Under the pieces are notes generated by a model. That model saw nothing but the letters and a program-made list of their open reading frames with translations. It did not search any database and was not told the DNA's origin. A stretch of DNA of 64,000 nucleotides. It comes from Ophiocordyceps camponoti-saundersi (nom. inval.) (Eukaryota > Ascomycota > Sordariomycetes > Hypocreales > Ophiocordycipitaceae). Position numbers and translations under genes: made by a program. The stretch is taken from assembly GCA_003339415.1 (NCBI GenBank), contig PDHQ01000016.1:289534-353533 (forward strand). Reading direction: 5' to 3'. This document shows positions 10,301 to 20,617 of this stretch, in pieces (positions within the stretch are counted from its first letter, which is position 1; every line of letters starts with the position of its first letter).

Positions 10301-11667
10301 ACCAATCATTAGAAGCTCTCAGGAAAGGGGGATATCTTCCGTTCAATGACATGGAGATGGAATGGCTTGTTCGATCACTGAGTTGCGGCCTTGCAGAAGT
10401 CCCTGCTGGCACCGGCATGGTTCAGTTCGTTCATCATTCCATCAAGAACTTGGTTATCAGAGATGGTCTCTATACCGTGTCAGTTGCGGTAGATGTCGAT
10501 CCCGAGGGAGAAGCACACTACCAGCTTTCCAGGGCATGCATACGCTACTTGGCGACGAGGGAGATTGCTCTCCAAAGCTCGACTTTGAATCGGGATGAGT
10601 TGCAATCTGCCTTTCCCTTGCTGCGTTATGCTACGAAATGGTGGATCAAACACGTTAAACAGAGCAAATCGAGGAAAGTCTCTCAGTATGACCTTCTAGA
10701 CTACTTTAATTGGCCGTCACAAGCTCTCGTGCAGTTATGGGCCAGGCTGCTGGGAGAATTCGAACCTGACGCAGACGACGAATCATCAGGAGATGCAAGA
10801 TTGCGACATACGCTGTTGAATCAGGGACTTCTATCGTTTTTACTGGCGCTACAAACCGATCTGGAGTTGACGAGCCCGGATGGTTTGACGCCCCTGATGT
10901 ACGCCGCAAAGAGAGGGTTCAAAATCGTGGTTGAAGAGCTTCTCGACAGAGGCGCCGACATCAACGCGAGGACGAGTAGGCGCAAGCTGGCGCCCCTCTA
11001 CTGGGCCGTGTGGAAGGGCCACGAGGCCATCGTCAGACTGCTACTGGACCGAGGCGCCAACATCGATACCCAGGATGAGGACAAGCGGACACCACTCTTC
11101 GGGGCCGTAATCAAGGGCGATGAGACCATCGTCAGACTGCTACTGGGCCGAGGCGCCAACGTCAACACTCAGGATCAGTACAAGCGAACGCCACTCTTCC
11201 CGGCCGTAAGCAGGGGCGATGAGACCATCGTTAGGCTGCTAGCCGACCAAGGCGCCGACATCAATACTCCGGATGAAGAGCAGGAAACGCCACTCCTGTG
11301 GGCTGCCAGCACGGGCCACGAGGCCATCTTCAGATTACTGGTCGACCGAGGGGCCGAAATCGAGGCTGCCGATCGAAGCGGTCTAAGGCCACTTTTGGTC
11401 GCTGCAAGTGAGGGCCACGAGACTATCGTCAGAATCCTGATAGAGAAAGGCACGAATATCAACGTAACTTCCAGCAATTGCGAGACGGCGCATTCCCTGG
11501 CGGCCAAAAATGGCCACAGGGCCATCATCGAGCTGCTGCAGGATAGGACTAGGCAGGAGATTGCCCGTCAGAAGGGGGCAAGCTACAGGACCGACATGTC
11601 ACTTGGTCAACTGAAGTCAAGTCTGCCGCAGAGAAGGGAGCAGAAGACTGACGACTTGGGACTGTGA
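7367..11667 (+). CDS. NLR-like protein: zinc-finger region, NACHT, ankyrin repeats
   Basis: Four exons: 7367-7637, 7703-8327, 8405-9204 and 9257-11667, 1368 residues. All three introns have canonical sites and join in phase. Residues 1-90 carry a helical N-terminal region (FNVWIEDMGV), followed by an acidic/serine linker. About 275-420 is a cysteine/histidine-rich region with C2H2-like fingers (CPYC, CWYC...HLRHRH, CPFCGE...HVKHH). The NACHT domain has its P-loop GKPGIGKST near 619-627 and Walker B LFIDGLDACG near 724-733. Ankyrin repeats run from about 1102 to 1327, roughly seven units of 33 residues, several nearly identical. Fungal NLRs sense non-self and switch on an effector module; here the divergent protease and nearby gasdermin-like gene are the obvious downstream partners, which is an inference. 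The ligand is unknown. Confidence 0.9.
11036..11460 (+). repeat. Tandem 99-bp ankyrin-coding repeats
   Basis: Units of 99 bp encode repeats containing GHEAIVRLLLDRGANI, GDETIVRLLLGRGANV and close variants. Several units are nearly identical at DNA level (for example the repeated GACTGCTACTGG..CGAGGCGCCAAC). Homogenised repeats like these are a known feature of fast-evolving fungal NLRs. Confidence 0.8.
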
Positions 11668-11788
11668 CGTACGGTATCGATGCTATGACGTGTCTAGTGG
11701 GATGTCAAACATTGGCTAGTGAACAAGTCATGTCGTAGTCCTGCAGTCTGATGCCTGTAGAAACGACTCCTTTCGCGTACAACATACA

Positions 11789-12721
11789 TCAAGAGCCGCT
11801 CGGTGGTGTGACATCGAAAGTAGGCTCAGGATCAGTGAAGCTCTCGAATTCCTCCCCGTGCAAAGCAGCACGCCATGCTTCAATTCGTGAGATGTTCACC
11901 TCACCGTCAATTGGCCAGATCTGAATATCCAGGCCTTCGTTTATTTGCTTCTGCATCTCAAGGATTAATGCCTCCCACATGTCTGTGGAATCCGCTGGCC
12001 GCCTGCCAGCTACCCAGTCATTAGCGATCCATTGACGGACCCAGTGCAGGGTTTCTTCGACAATATCGCTCCTATCAATGGCCAGGATTAAGCTGGTAAA
12101 GCCTTCCAGGCGCCAACGTCGGAATCGCAGTGCGGCTAACATGGCCCGCAATGTAGCCCGATAGGTAGTCAAGCGTTCCTCACGACCCGACGGTCCTCTC
12201 TTTTCGAGTCGGCCGGATATGACTGGTTCAGAGAGGTAGAGGGCGAATGCCCAGCCGAAATCGTGTTCTAGCTGGACGCCGCTGGCAAAAATGAGAAATT
12301 CTTGAGGGTTGTCGCGGCGGACGAGTCGAGGTCCGAGGTCGGTCCCTTCGGGGCTGTGACTGAGCCCGAATAGGTCGACAGGTTCGTCCTTGGGACACGT
12401 CGGGGAGAATAGTCTGGGAATGACACGCCAAGTCGATCCTGGAACGACAGCTTGGTTCTCGACTCGGGGATCGACGGCTTGGTCTTCGCCTCCTTGAATC
12501 GCAACTTGGTTCTCGCCTCCGGGAACGACAGCTTGGTCTTCACCTCCTGGAATCGCGAGTTGATCTTGGCTTCCGGGAATAGAAACTCGGTCTTCACCTT
12601 CACAGTCTGCATCTCCTGAAACAGCAAGTTGGTCTCCACCTTCTGGAACGACAACTTGGTTTCCGGTTATTGGTTGATGTACTTCAAACATAAGGTCTTC
12701 ATCATTGGATGGGTTCTCCAT
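11789..12721 (-). CDS. RNase H-like fold protein with N-terminal nonapeptide repeats, probably inactive
   Basis: The first in-frame ATG is at 12721, giving 310 residues. Residues about 20-95 are imperfect nine-residue repeats of the type GGEDQAVVP. Residues about 130-290 follow the layout of the fungal RNase H-like family: a FLIFASGVQL strand, a GWAFALY strand, a TTYRATLRAMLAALRFRRW helix, LAIDRSDIVE, a WIANDW..GR segment and MWEALILEMQKQ. The family's catalytic acids appear lost at three of four sites (strand 1 Asp, the Glu of RAEL now RATL, and the last Asp); only the Asp of LAIDRSD remains. It is probably a binding or scaffold protein, not a nuclease. Its end faces the NLR gene (tail to tail, 121 bp), inside the immune-type island. 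Function unknown. Confidence 0.65.
   Translation of the reverse strand: MENPSNDEDLMFEVHQPITGNQVVVPEGGDQLAVSGDADCEGEDRVSIPGSQDQLAIPGGEDQAVVPGGENQVAIQGGEDQAVDPRVENQAVVPGSTWRVIPRLFSPTCPKDEPVDLFGLSHSPEGTDLGPRLVRRDNPQEFLIFASGVQLEHDFGWAFALYLSEPVISGRLEKRGPSGREERLTTYRATLRAMLAALRFRRWRLEGFTSLILAIDRSDIVEETLHWVRQWIANDWVAGRRPADSTDMWEALILEMQKQINEGLDIQIWPIDGEVNISRIEAWRAALHGEEFESFTDPEPTFDVTPPSGS
12430..12660 (-). repeat. 27-bp coding minisatellite
   Basis: About eight imperfect 27-bp units within the RNase H-like gene, each built on an AACTTGGT/AGCTTGGT...CCTGGAA core as read on the plus strand. They encode the nine-residue GG(E/D)(D/N)Q repeats. Unit number could vary between strains. Confidence 0.75.
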
Positions 12722-14104
12722 GGCACCGTTTGTCGTCGATAATTTATAGAAACAGTTTCTGTAAGTCTGGATTCGAATCGATCGCAATCATGAACGTAGT
12801 GTAAAGGGGGAAAAGGGGGGGGAAGAGACTGTTTAGCTGTGCCTTTCCCCCATCACGTATCATAAACACGGAAAGGGCCCATCATGATATCGACAGCCGA
12901 CTTTGGAAGGAGATTCCATCCGGAGAAGGTGACGTCTCGCGGCTCGAACTTGGTCTTTTCTTTTTTTGTGTGCGATTTTCGCAGGCCGAAGTGAGCCTTG
13001 CTCTCTCCGGACTGTAGACGTATGGAGTAAGTCAAGGGAGGGGCTCCGGGGTCGACCGTCTAAAGGCAGACGGTGGTAATCAAGCTCGAGCCTGTGGGAA
13101 GGGGAAAATGAGGTAGCTAGTAGCTATTCCGAAATAATCCGTTATAAGAAGACGGTAGGTTTAGCTCGGCTACCGCGAAAGGAGCATTGAAGCCTCTCAT
13201 CATATAACTGAAAACTTGAGAGACTATTTTACAGGTGATGCAGTTCGAGATAAATCAGTCTCTTCGGAAGGTAAAATGACCGGATCGCGGTAAGATGTAG
13301 GCAGCCGTGGGACGGGGGAGAGACAAAGTCGTCTAGCAGAGAACAGCGTATGACGAGGAGGGGAGGGTTCACGGGACAGAAAAATCAGGACAGAACAAGC
13401 TTTCCAATATACACATGCAAAGTAATGACATGAGCTTATCGTCACTTTAATAGCAGACGTCATATAGAAGCGGACAAGACCATAACGTCATGGAAAACCC
13501 CCCGGAAAATAGCCTGCTCTAAACTACCTACAACTTACCTACAGCATCCCCATCGGATGGATCCCCCCAACGTCAGACAACAGCGCCCGCAACTCATCGA
13601 CTCCAGTAATTAGCTCTTCTACTTACATTCGTTACAAATAAAGTGCAGGCTCACGGCAAAACATGCGTTCATTCGAGCACGAAGGGGGGGGGTGCAGTTT
13701 CCGGAGGATGGGTTGCCGCTTTTGGAGGCTATCTCGCGAAGCGCCGGCCGCGCCGCTGGCCCCACCTCTCCGTCCCCGGTCCGAGGCGCCCCACAACGCC
13801 GGGCGGCAGTAGGCAGACCGACTTCCAACCACGCCGCTGGTTGGCTAACCTCAGCATATCGTTCACAAGTATTTAAGCCCGCTCAGTCCCAGTCTTGTGC
13901 CAGATTTAAGCAGTCATCATAGCTCGAATCTGCCCGCGCGGTTACCCTGACTTCCGACTGACCCGTTAAGTCAAGGCAACACAGGCCCTTCTTAGGGTAG
14001 TTGGGCATGTGTATACGAGATGTACCGCACCCGTGGAAGACAAAGTACGACCGACACAATCGTATCGTCGGAAACTGGCCAAGGTCACTACGAGAAACGA
14101 GTTC
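12722..14104. other. Intergenic stretch, no supported gene
   Basis: About 1.4 kb with only short frames, several of them overlapping antisense pairs near 13.6-13.9 kb in a GC-rich patch. No motif, signal peptide or intron-supported frame is visible. Confidence 0.5.
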
Positions 14105-15222
14105 TCAGCACACTTGTTCAACGTCTGTTTCCCACTCAAGGCCATTCAAGGCATCCACTACTTCCTCCGCAGTAGATAGATTTCCATCCCAGCAGCCCTG
14201 AATAATGCTTCCACATGCCAATCGGTTCACGTCTGGGAACTTGGCTCTCTGAAACAGACGGTGCACCTCTTCCTCTTCCAACTCGGCATAGGGCTCGGTT
14301 CCGACTATAATAAAGTAGAAAACCGAGCCTAGGGCAAACACATCATCTGATTTGGTCGCCCTACGGTTCCAACTCCAACCTGGTGGTTGATATCTTGATC
14401 CAGGCGCAATGAGAGGAGCCGACCCGGAAATCGAGCAGCCGGCGAAATCTGCAATGTGCAGATCTAGTTGTGCATCTAACAAGAAGTTGCGCGGCGTGAT
14501 ATCGCAGTGAATGACCTCGGCTGCATGAATGATGGCCAATGCCCTTGCCGCTTGGGCTACCCACCGTCGTCGAACTTGGACTGGAACGTGGTTTACGACC
14601 CGGTCGCTTCTGATATACGCCTCGAGGCTTCCGTTCTCCATATATTCCAATGTCAGGCAGCATGAATCTGGATCCCAGTGCACGAGTTTGGGGACGCAGG
14701 AGGCATTGTTGAGTCGCTTATAGACTTCAGCCTCGGCTCGAACGCGATGGCGGTTTTCCTCCTCGGTCTTTCGGCAATAAGGATTCGACTTGGGGTATTT
14801 GACGATATGGCCTGACGTGAGCAACTCGATATGCGCCGTGCTCCCCTGGCCTATCCATCTTCCTTTCGTCACGTAGTATATAGTGCCAACAGGCACTTCG
14901 GCTGGGATTTGGAAGGCTGAGTCTGGCCAATTTGGTTTCTCTTTCCGTCGCCAAGGTCCTGGGATAGGCACGTAAGTTAGCTGGCGCGGAGTCTGTACGT
15001 GCTGTCTATGGGCGTATGTTAGGATACCAATTCTGCAGATGTGGGAATGGAAGTGACTCTGACATTGGACGGTTGCTGATGCTTCTGCCGCTTGTGAGAT
15101 GCCTCAACGAGCGATGGTACTTCAGCTTCTCCGGCCAATATGCGTGATATGAAGATATACACATAAGCACACTGGCCAAACGTGTACCGCCAAAGGATAG
15201 TGCACACTGGCGCGGAAAACAT
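14105..15222 (-). CDS. Protein kinase-like protein
   Basis: The kinase domain lies in 15001-14105. Motifs in order: nucleotide loop IGQGSTAHIEL, the lysine of HIVKYPK, the helix C glutamate in RAEAEVYKRL, the catalytic loop HCDITPRNFLL, ADFAG in place of DFG, and a C-lobe block DDVFALGSVFYFI. The second glycine of the DFG region is shifted (DFA), and Arg of HRD is Cys; the Asp, Asn and Lys needed for activity remain. The 897-nt frame has no ATG at its start, so an upstream exon is needed. A 5' exon 15222-15064 with a 62-nt intron (donor GTCAGA, branch CTAAC) fits the frame and gives 351 residues with a hydrophobic N-terminus, but this exon is tentative. It borders the NLR/protease island and may belong to it. 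Confidence 0.75.
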
Positions 15223-16708
15223 TATACATGCGAGATGATGCTATTTTGAAGGAGAGCACCAGTATCGTCGCCTGCATCCGCCCTTGATGTCAGCCAAGAA
15301 ATGATGAGTCATCCCCACCCACGACCTACGGATATACATAGGGGGGTTCCGGTCCGGTATAACTGTCACGGACGCACTCAAGAGTCAAAGGTGGAGGCCC
15401 GGAGGAGATGCTCAGGTATAGCAGCGTATAGGCCCTATTACTCACTATAAGGGTCGCTGCCGTGACCATATACAGATCAACAACTGGAACCGTTATGCAC
15501 TGCCGTCTTCCGCCACTCCACTAAACATTGTTGACAGCCAACCCACTGGATGGAAACACGAGCTATCAGCCATGGACAGCTATTTTCTAAAACGTAGCAA
15601 GTCGCCGGAACCATCAGGCCGTCGATCGCTCTGTGGCTGGCCGCGGTCCGGTTCACCGGCGGGAACCTTGCCCTTTAGCACTCAACAGCCCATAGTGATC
15701 CGAGGAGCACCGAGCAAGGCCCACTGGGCTAGACATTATTGTTTGGGATGGATATCCTGACACAAGCGGTACACGATTCTCGCAACTTGATGATATGCTT
15801 CTATATGTATGTATGTATATACTTTACAGAGGACACTCTAACCTCTTAGGCTTCGAGCCCTGACCTGCTTTCCGCTCTCTTCTGCCGAGAGAGACGTGTT
15901 ATTTGCAGACTGATGAGCTGAGAGGCGTCCGATGTTCTATATTTGTATTATTTCGCGGATAGAAATAAGTTGTTCATTTTACCTTTCCTTGTCCCCATCT
16001 TCTTCGCCAAGACTAAATATAGTTGTCAATGATGGGATAATAAGAGCTGCCGAGACCATATATGTATAGGTACGCAAAGGTGAAATCGTAAGCGTGCTTA
16101 AGAGGAGGGAACTAGCTCGTTCATCAAAGGCAAAGATCATGATCCATTTATAATACAAATGTATAATTCTGAGTGGCTTCTAGACTTGGTTGTTCACTGC
16201 TTCGGTGCCCAATTACTGGGGGATGACAACTCCCCTTCTCTCCTTTATATTAAAGTCATAAAACAACCAACAAGCTTTCAGACCCCTAAACCTTTCCCCT
16301 TTCCAGCTGCCTATACATGGAAATTTCCTACGTCGGGTACAAAAATAGCCTCAATTCTTTCGTATGGAGTCTTGGACCGCGCCTGACTTCAGTTCCGCAG
16401 CTGACGGCTAAAGAAAGGAACTTGTGTGCAAAGAACCTCACCGACTCTACGTCGTTTCAGCCGGGCCTTCGGGGAAAAAGAAATAAACTCTTGCAACTTC
16501 AGTCCCGACTTAGGGCCTGAGCCACTATTTAAAGGCTGGCTGTTCGTTCCAAATATCGTATAATTCTTCATTCGGCAGGCAATAGATGCCAGTCTATTCC
16601 CTCATTTGAAGCAAAAAGATACTCTTTTCATTCGTTTTTTTTTTTTCATTTTTCCCCCGTCAGTTGAAAGAAAGAGAGAAAGATATACCGAAGAAGGGCA
16701 TAATAGTC
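15223..16708. other. Intergenic stretch, no supported gene
   Basis: About 1.5 kb, AT-rich in the right half, with a short TATG/TGTA tandem near 15800-15830 and a T-run at 16640-16650 just before the secreted-protein gene. No credible coding frame; the longest is 75 codons. Confidence 0.5.
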
Positions 16709-17725
16709 ATGTTACCCACTATCAACCATCGGATCTTGGATGAGAGGCTTAGACTCTGGTTCTGCTACTGGTTGATCCTTTGGTGTATTCTGGGGCATCA
16801 GGTCGTCGTGGCCAGGTTGGAGAGTGATACTGATGTACACTCCTTGTCCGCTCGCATCCGAAATTGGTCTCAACAGCTGAAGCTCAGGACACAAAACTCA
16901 TTTACCGATCCGCAGCGTCATCCTCGGCTGGGACCGGGACCAGTTCGATTCATCCGCACACAACATAAGCCGCCTGTTGCTCAGGCGGAGAAAGCTGCTA
17001 TCAAGCCCGAGATATCTACCGTCGATGAGGCATACGAGGAATGGCTGGCGTGCATGGGCGTCACGCCAAATATCGACAACGAATTATCCCTCCTCGACGA
17101 AGACAGAGACCTCAAAGATCACTGCAACAGCGTCAGTCTATCCCCTGAAGGGAAGCACATCGAGATACAGACCACGGCCCCCGTCGGGGACATCCTCAGT
17201 CCGCTTGGAGAAGGATGGCATTCATCATCCATGTTCACGCAAGAGATCAAAGACAACTCGATCCGCGGCCCCGTCTGCGTACTTCCCAACCTGCCAGCCG
17301 TAACACCGAAGCGAAAGCCTTACATTTACAGCGTCGTCACCAACGCCACTCTTCTGATGGAAGGAGTCTTGTCGACCGAGGGAGGGACGGCCCAGGCCGG
17401 CTACGTCTGCTACGAACTGTTCACCGTCGTGGCCGAGAGGCCGTGTATGATGAAGACGACAAAGTGCGGCCCGCTGCTCACGGGCTTGACTTGCGATCCT
17501 CGAGATCTGTTCGCGGCGAGGCGTCGGGCTGAGAAATCCAACCTTTGCGCCATCGACCTTTGCTCCGATATCATTATGCCGATAAACTGGCGAGACTATC
17601 GTGCCATCTGCGTAAGGCCGCGATCCGGTGATGGTGGTGGGTTGGATTCGCTTGTGTGTAAGCAAGTATTCGGCTCGTGGGCTGGCCAATGTTCTCCTGG
17701 TAATTTTGATGAAGTGTGGAAATAG
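16709..17725 (+). CDS. Secreted cysteine-containing protein, unknown function
   Basis: The ATG at 16709 starts a 338-residue frame without introns. Residues about 13-32 form a strongly hydrophobic signal peptide (LWFCYWLILWCILG) with likely cleavage after VVVA. The mature part has twelve cysteines, clustered in the last 150 residues (YVCYEL, RPCMMK, TKCGPLL, LTCDP, NLCAID, DLCSD, AICVRP, VCKQ, QCSPG), consistent with six disulfides. I recognise no domain. Size, secretion and cysteine content fit a secreted effector-like or cell-surface protein; this is an inference. It stands alone, flanked by non-coding DNA. A start at an upstream TTG (16664) is possible only by frame and is not favoured. 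Confidence 0.6.
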   Translation: MLPTINHRILDERLRLWFCYWLILWCILGHQVVVARLESDTDVHSLSARIRNWSQQLKLRTQNSFTDPQRHPRLGPGPVRFIRTQHKPPVAQAEKAAIKPEISTVDEAYEEWLACMGVTPNIDNELSLLDEDRDLKDHCNSVSLSPEGKHIEIQTTAPVGDILSPLGEGWHSSSMFTQEIKDNSIRGPVCVLPNLPAVTPKRKPYIYSVVTNATLLMEGVLSTEGGTAQAGYVCYELFTVVAERPCMMKTTKCGPLLTGLTCDPRDLFAARRRAEKSNLCAIDLCSDIIMPINWRDYRAICVRPRSGDGGGLDSLVCKQVFGSWAGQCSPGNFDEVWK

Positions 17726-18183
17726 ATGGAACCGGTCGTGACCGACAGTGTTGGGTATGTAGGTGGTAGTTGGGAATGAGTTGGTAGCAGCTATCATTAA
17801 ACCCCCAGGGACTATTCACTTCCTATCAAGCTCAGCTGCCGAGCTGTAACTAGGAGCTGTAACTAGGTGTTCGAGACAAGAAGAGACTCTAGTGGATATA
17901 ATAAGACAATCTTGACAATAGCCTCAACTCTGGTCTGTAGAGAGACGTCGAATGTTGATATAGAGAGACGTTACCTTGACTCTGTTTTCACTTCCATCGT
18001 CTCTCAACCTGATCAAAGTTCCGTCCCAGAAACTCAGACTCGCAGGAACAAGCATACATACATATATGGACGAAAAGCCTTAAAGCAATCTCAAGCAAGG
18101 CCCTCGGTCCGGCGGTTGGGCTTCCGGCTCGATAACTCGTCACCGCCTTGTAGCCCGCCAGTCTGTACCAGACACCCGTCCAC
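17726..18183. other. Intergenic stretch between convergent genes
   Basis: Contains the 3' regions of the secreted-protein gene and the FAD oxidoreductase gene. Short frames here run antisense into their ends. Nothing else is seen. Confidence 0.5.
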
Positions 18184-19583
18184 TCAGACCTTGAATTTGG
18201 TCGGATCCAGCTTCTCCACGTCGGCGCTGGTCGCCACACCGTCCAAGAGCAACTCCGACATGAGCTTGCCCGTCGCCGGCCCGTTCTGAATGCCCCAGCA
18301 CGTGTGGCCGGCGGCGACCCACAAGCCCGGCACCGTGGTGCGGCCTAGCAGCGGACCGCTCTCCTGGCCGAAGCGCATATGACGAGGTAGATAGCAGGCC
18401 TGCTTCGCCTTGATGGGGGCGGCGCCGAGGACGGGACTAATCGTGGCGATGTAGGAGAGGAGGTCATCGCACTGGGCCTCGTCGCGCTGCACCTCGTCCG
18501 CCGTCTCTGGCAGGGGAACGGCCGAGTCGGGCTCGCCTGGCGTCATGAGTTAGAAGGGAAGGGGATGTGGGAAAAGAAGCGACTAACCGCAGGCATAGAC
18601 CTCGCCAAAGGGTCGGGCGTACATCTCCGGGTCGACGGAGCCCTTGTGTTTCCTCTTCTGGCCCTGACGGGCACGATGTTCGGGCACAAAATCGGACGGC
18701 AGCTGTATGTCTGTAAAGACGGCAAAGGGGCTGACGTCGGCCTCGTACACGACGCTGTGCGCCCGCAGACCCTCTACCTTGGATCGCGGCAGTAGACGAC
18801 CGGTCCAGGGGCCGGCGGCGACGACGACATCGGTGAGGCCCTCCAGCGTCTTGGTCTCGCCGGTGTGTCGGTCGACGTACTCTACGGCCTCGACGCCGCC
18901 GCCCTTGGACGAGACGAAGTTGGTGACTTTGGCCAACGTGCGCAGCTCGACGCCAGCCTGCTGCGCCAACTCGGCCATGGAGGTGGTAAAATGAAGTGGA
19001 TGGACCTGAGCCGTTTCCGCCGTTTCCTCGTAACCCATCTCTTCCCAGTCGACGACGGAGGCGCGATCAACCCAGTCAAGTTCAGGTGGCAAATCGGCCG
19101 GTTCCAGCATCGCAGCCGCGGCAGCATCCTGCTTGGGCAACGATTCCCACGACCGACTCCCTGCTGCGACGGCGGGCTCAGAGCGAGCAGAGGCAACTCG
19201 CAGCTCATCGAGACGACGACGGGAGACGTTGGCACGAATACTCCCGCAGGCCAGACGACGATAGCCCCAGCGACGAGCACCGTCATGCTCGGCCGCCAGC
19301 TCGGCATGCAGTCGGAAGGAGAGCGGAACCAGACAGGCGGGATAAGCCCACAAGCCCAGAAGACCGCCGGCACGGCCCGAAGCGCCGGCCGCTACGGTGG
19401 GAGAGGCCTCGAGGATCGTGACGGAGTGAAGGGCGCGGTCGAACTTGGGGTGGCGCGTCAGATAGTAGGCCGTCGTGCAGCCGACGATGCCGCCGCCTGC
19501 GCAGACGCCGTCAGCGGCGGGCGGCGACGACGACGACGACGACGAGGCCTACCGACGATGACAATATGACGTCTCTCGGCCAT
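18184..19583 (-). CDS. FAD-dependent oxidoreductase (DAO superfamily), TDA3-like
   Basis: Three exons, complement of 19583-19553, 19496-18588 and 18536-18184, 430 residues. Both introns have clear sites (second: donor GTTAGT, branch CTAAC). Splicing exon 1 to exon 2 rebuilds the dinucleotide-binding motif IVIVGGGIVGC at residues 7-17, which confirms the model. Further marks are LWAYPACLVPLSFRLH, DVVVAAGPWTG (second FAD contact) and the C-terminal FAD block LWVAAGHTCWGIQNGPATG. The pattern fits the fungal family of yeast TDA3, a putative amine/amino-acid-type oxidoreductase linked to endosome-to-Golgi traffic; substrate unknown. The start region carries a GAC/GTC-rich tract inside intron 1. 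Divergent from the glutathione peroxidase gene. Confidence 0.85.
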
Positions 19584-20035
19584 TTGCGATGACACGGATC
19601 TTACGTTGATGGATCAAATCTCGTGGTATGACGAAGCCGTGACCCGCCGTCTCGGACCAGGTCGGACATGCTTTAGCTTGTGCGCCTCTCCGCTGACAAA
19701 TCAATCAGCCCTGTATCACCATCGCCGTAGCTTGTGGCGGGCCTGTAACTGCAGGTAGGCCTCGGCCCCTAGGAGGCGCGGCAGTGGACGTCCCGGATCG
19801 ATTGTGGTAGTAATATTTGTATTCGCGGCCTCGCACTCTGTCGTCGTTTGTCATCGCCGCTTCGTCTCGTCCCTTCTTCTCTCTGTCTCTCTCTGTCTCT
19901 CTCCCTCTCTTCTCCATCTCCATCTCCATCTTCCTTCATCATCATCATCATCATCATCATCTTCTCCTTCTTCCTTAACGTCATCGCCAATCTCCCCCGC
20001 ATTCACCGACGCCTCTAACTACATACCCCTCCACA
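19584..20035. promoter_or_regulatory. Divergent promoter with CT tract and (CAT)n
   Basis: The 452 bp between the FAD oxidoreductase and glutathione peroxidase start codons. A CT-rich tract (about 19873-19935) and a (CAT)8 run (about 19937-19961) lie just upstream of the peroxidase ATG, typical of transcription-start/leader DNA of strongly expressed fungal genes. Confidence 0.5.
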
Positions 20036-20617
20036 ATGCCCGAAGCCACCAACTTCTACGACTTCAAGCCCCTCGACAGTTCGTCCCCCTACCACCTGAT
20101 CCCTACCTGTAAATACGTTCCGATAGGCTAAGACCCAGCGCCTCCAGAGAGCGGCCAGGAGGTTCCGCTCGCCGACTACAAGGGCAAGGTGGTGCTCATC
20201 GTCAATACGGCTTCCAAGTGCGGCTTCACACCACAGTATGCCGGCCTCGAGACGCTCTACAAGTCGATACGCGACAAGCACGGCGAGGACTTCACCATCC
20301 TCGGCTTCCCCTGCAACCAGTTCGGCGCGCAGGAGCCCGGGTCCGATGACGAGATCCAGTCGTTCTGCCAGGCCAACTATGGCGTCAGCTTCCCCATCAT
20401 GCGCAAGGTTGACGTCAACGGCGACCAGGCCAGTCCACTGTTTCAATGGCTCAAGGACGAGAAGCCCGGACTGATGGGCCTCAAGCGCGTCAAGTGGAAC
20501 TTTGAGAAGTTCCTCATCGGTCGCGACGGCTCCGTCAAGGGTCGCTGGGCCAGCACTACCAAGCCCGAGGCTCTGGAGCAGCCCATCCTCGAAGAGTTGA
20601 ACAAGAAGGGGCCGTAA
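20036..20617 (+). CDS. hyr1: Glutathione/thioredoxin peroxidase (Hyr1/Gpx3 type)
   Basis: Two exons, 20036-20078 and 20139-20617, 173 residues. The 60-nt intron follows codon 14 (KPLD); two in-phase acceptors (AAG at 20132, CAG at 20138) are possible and CAG is preferred. Motifs: NTASKCGFTPQ with the peroxidatic Cys, LGFPCNQFGAQEPG with the Gln, and VKWNFEKFLIGRDG with the Trp/Asn of the catalytic tetrad, plus a second Cys in the NQFG block and one in SFCQANYG. The enzyme reduces hydroperoxides, and in yeast also relays oxidant signals to the Yap1 factor. It has Cys, not selenocysteine. Full family length. Confidence 0.95.

Noticed and set aside
12268..12654. Second minus frame through the 27-bp repeats
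   Set aside because: Because 27 is a multiple of three every frame stays open through the repeats; only the other frame continues into the RNase H-like fold.
15572..15760. 62-codon frame near 15.6 kb as a small gene
   Set aside because: Begins with an ATG, but composition is random-like and no motif or splice continuation is visible.
18865..19569. 234-codon plus-strand frame
   Set aside because: Antisense to the FAD oxidoreductase; the minus frame restores the GGGIVGC motif after splicing.
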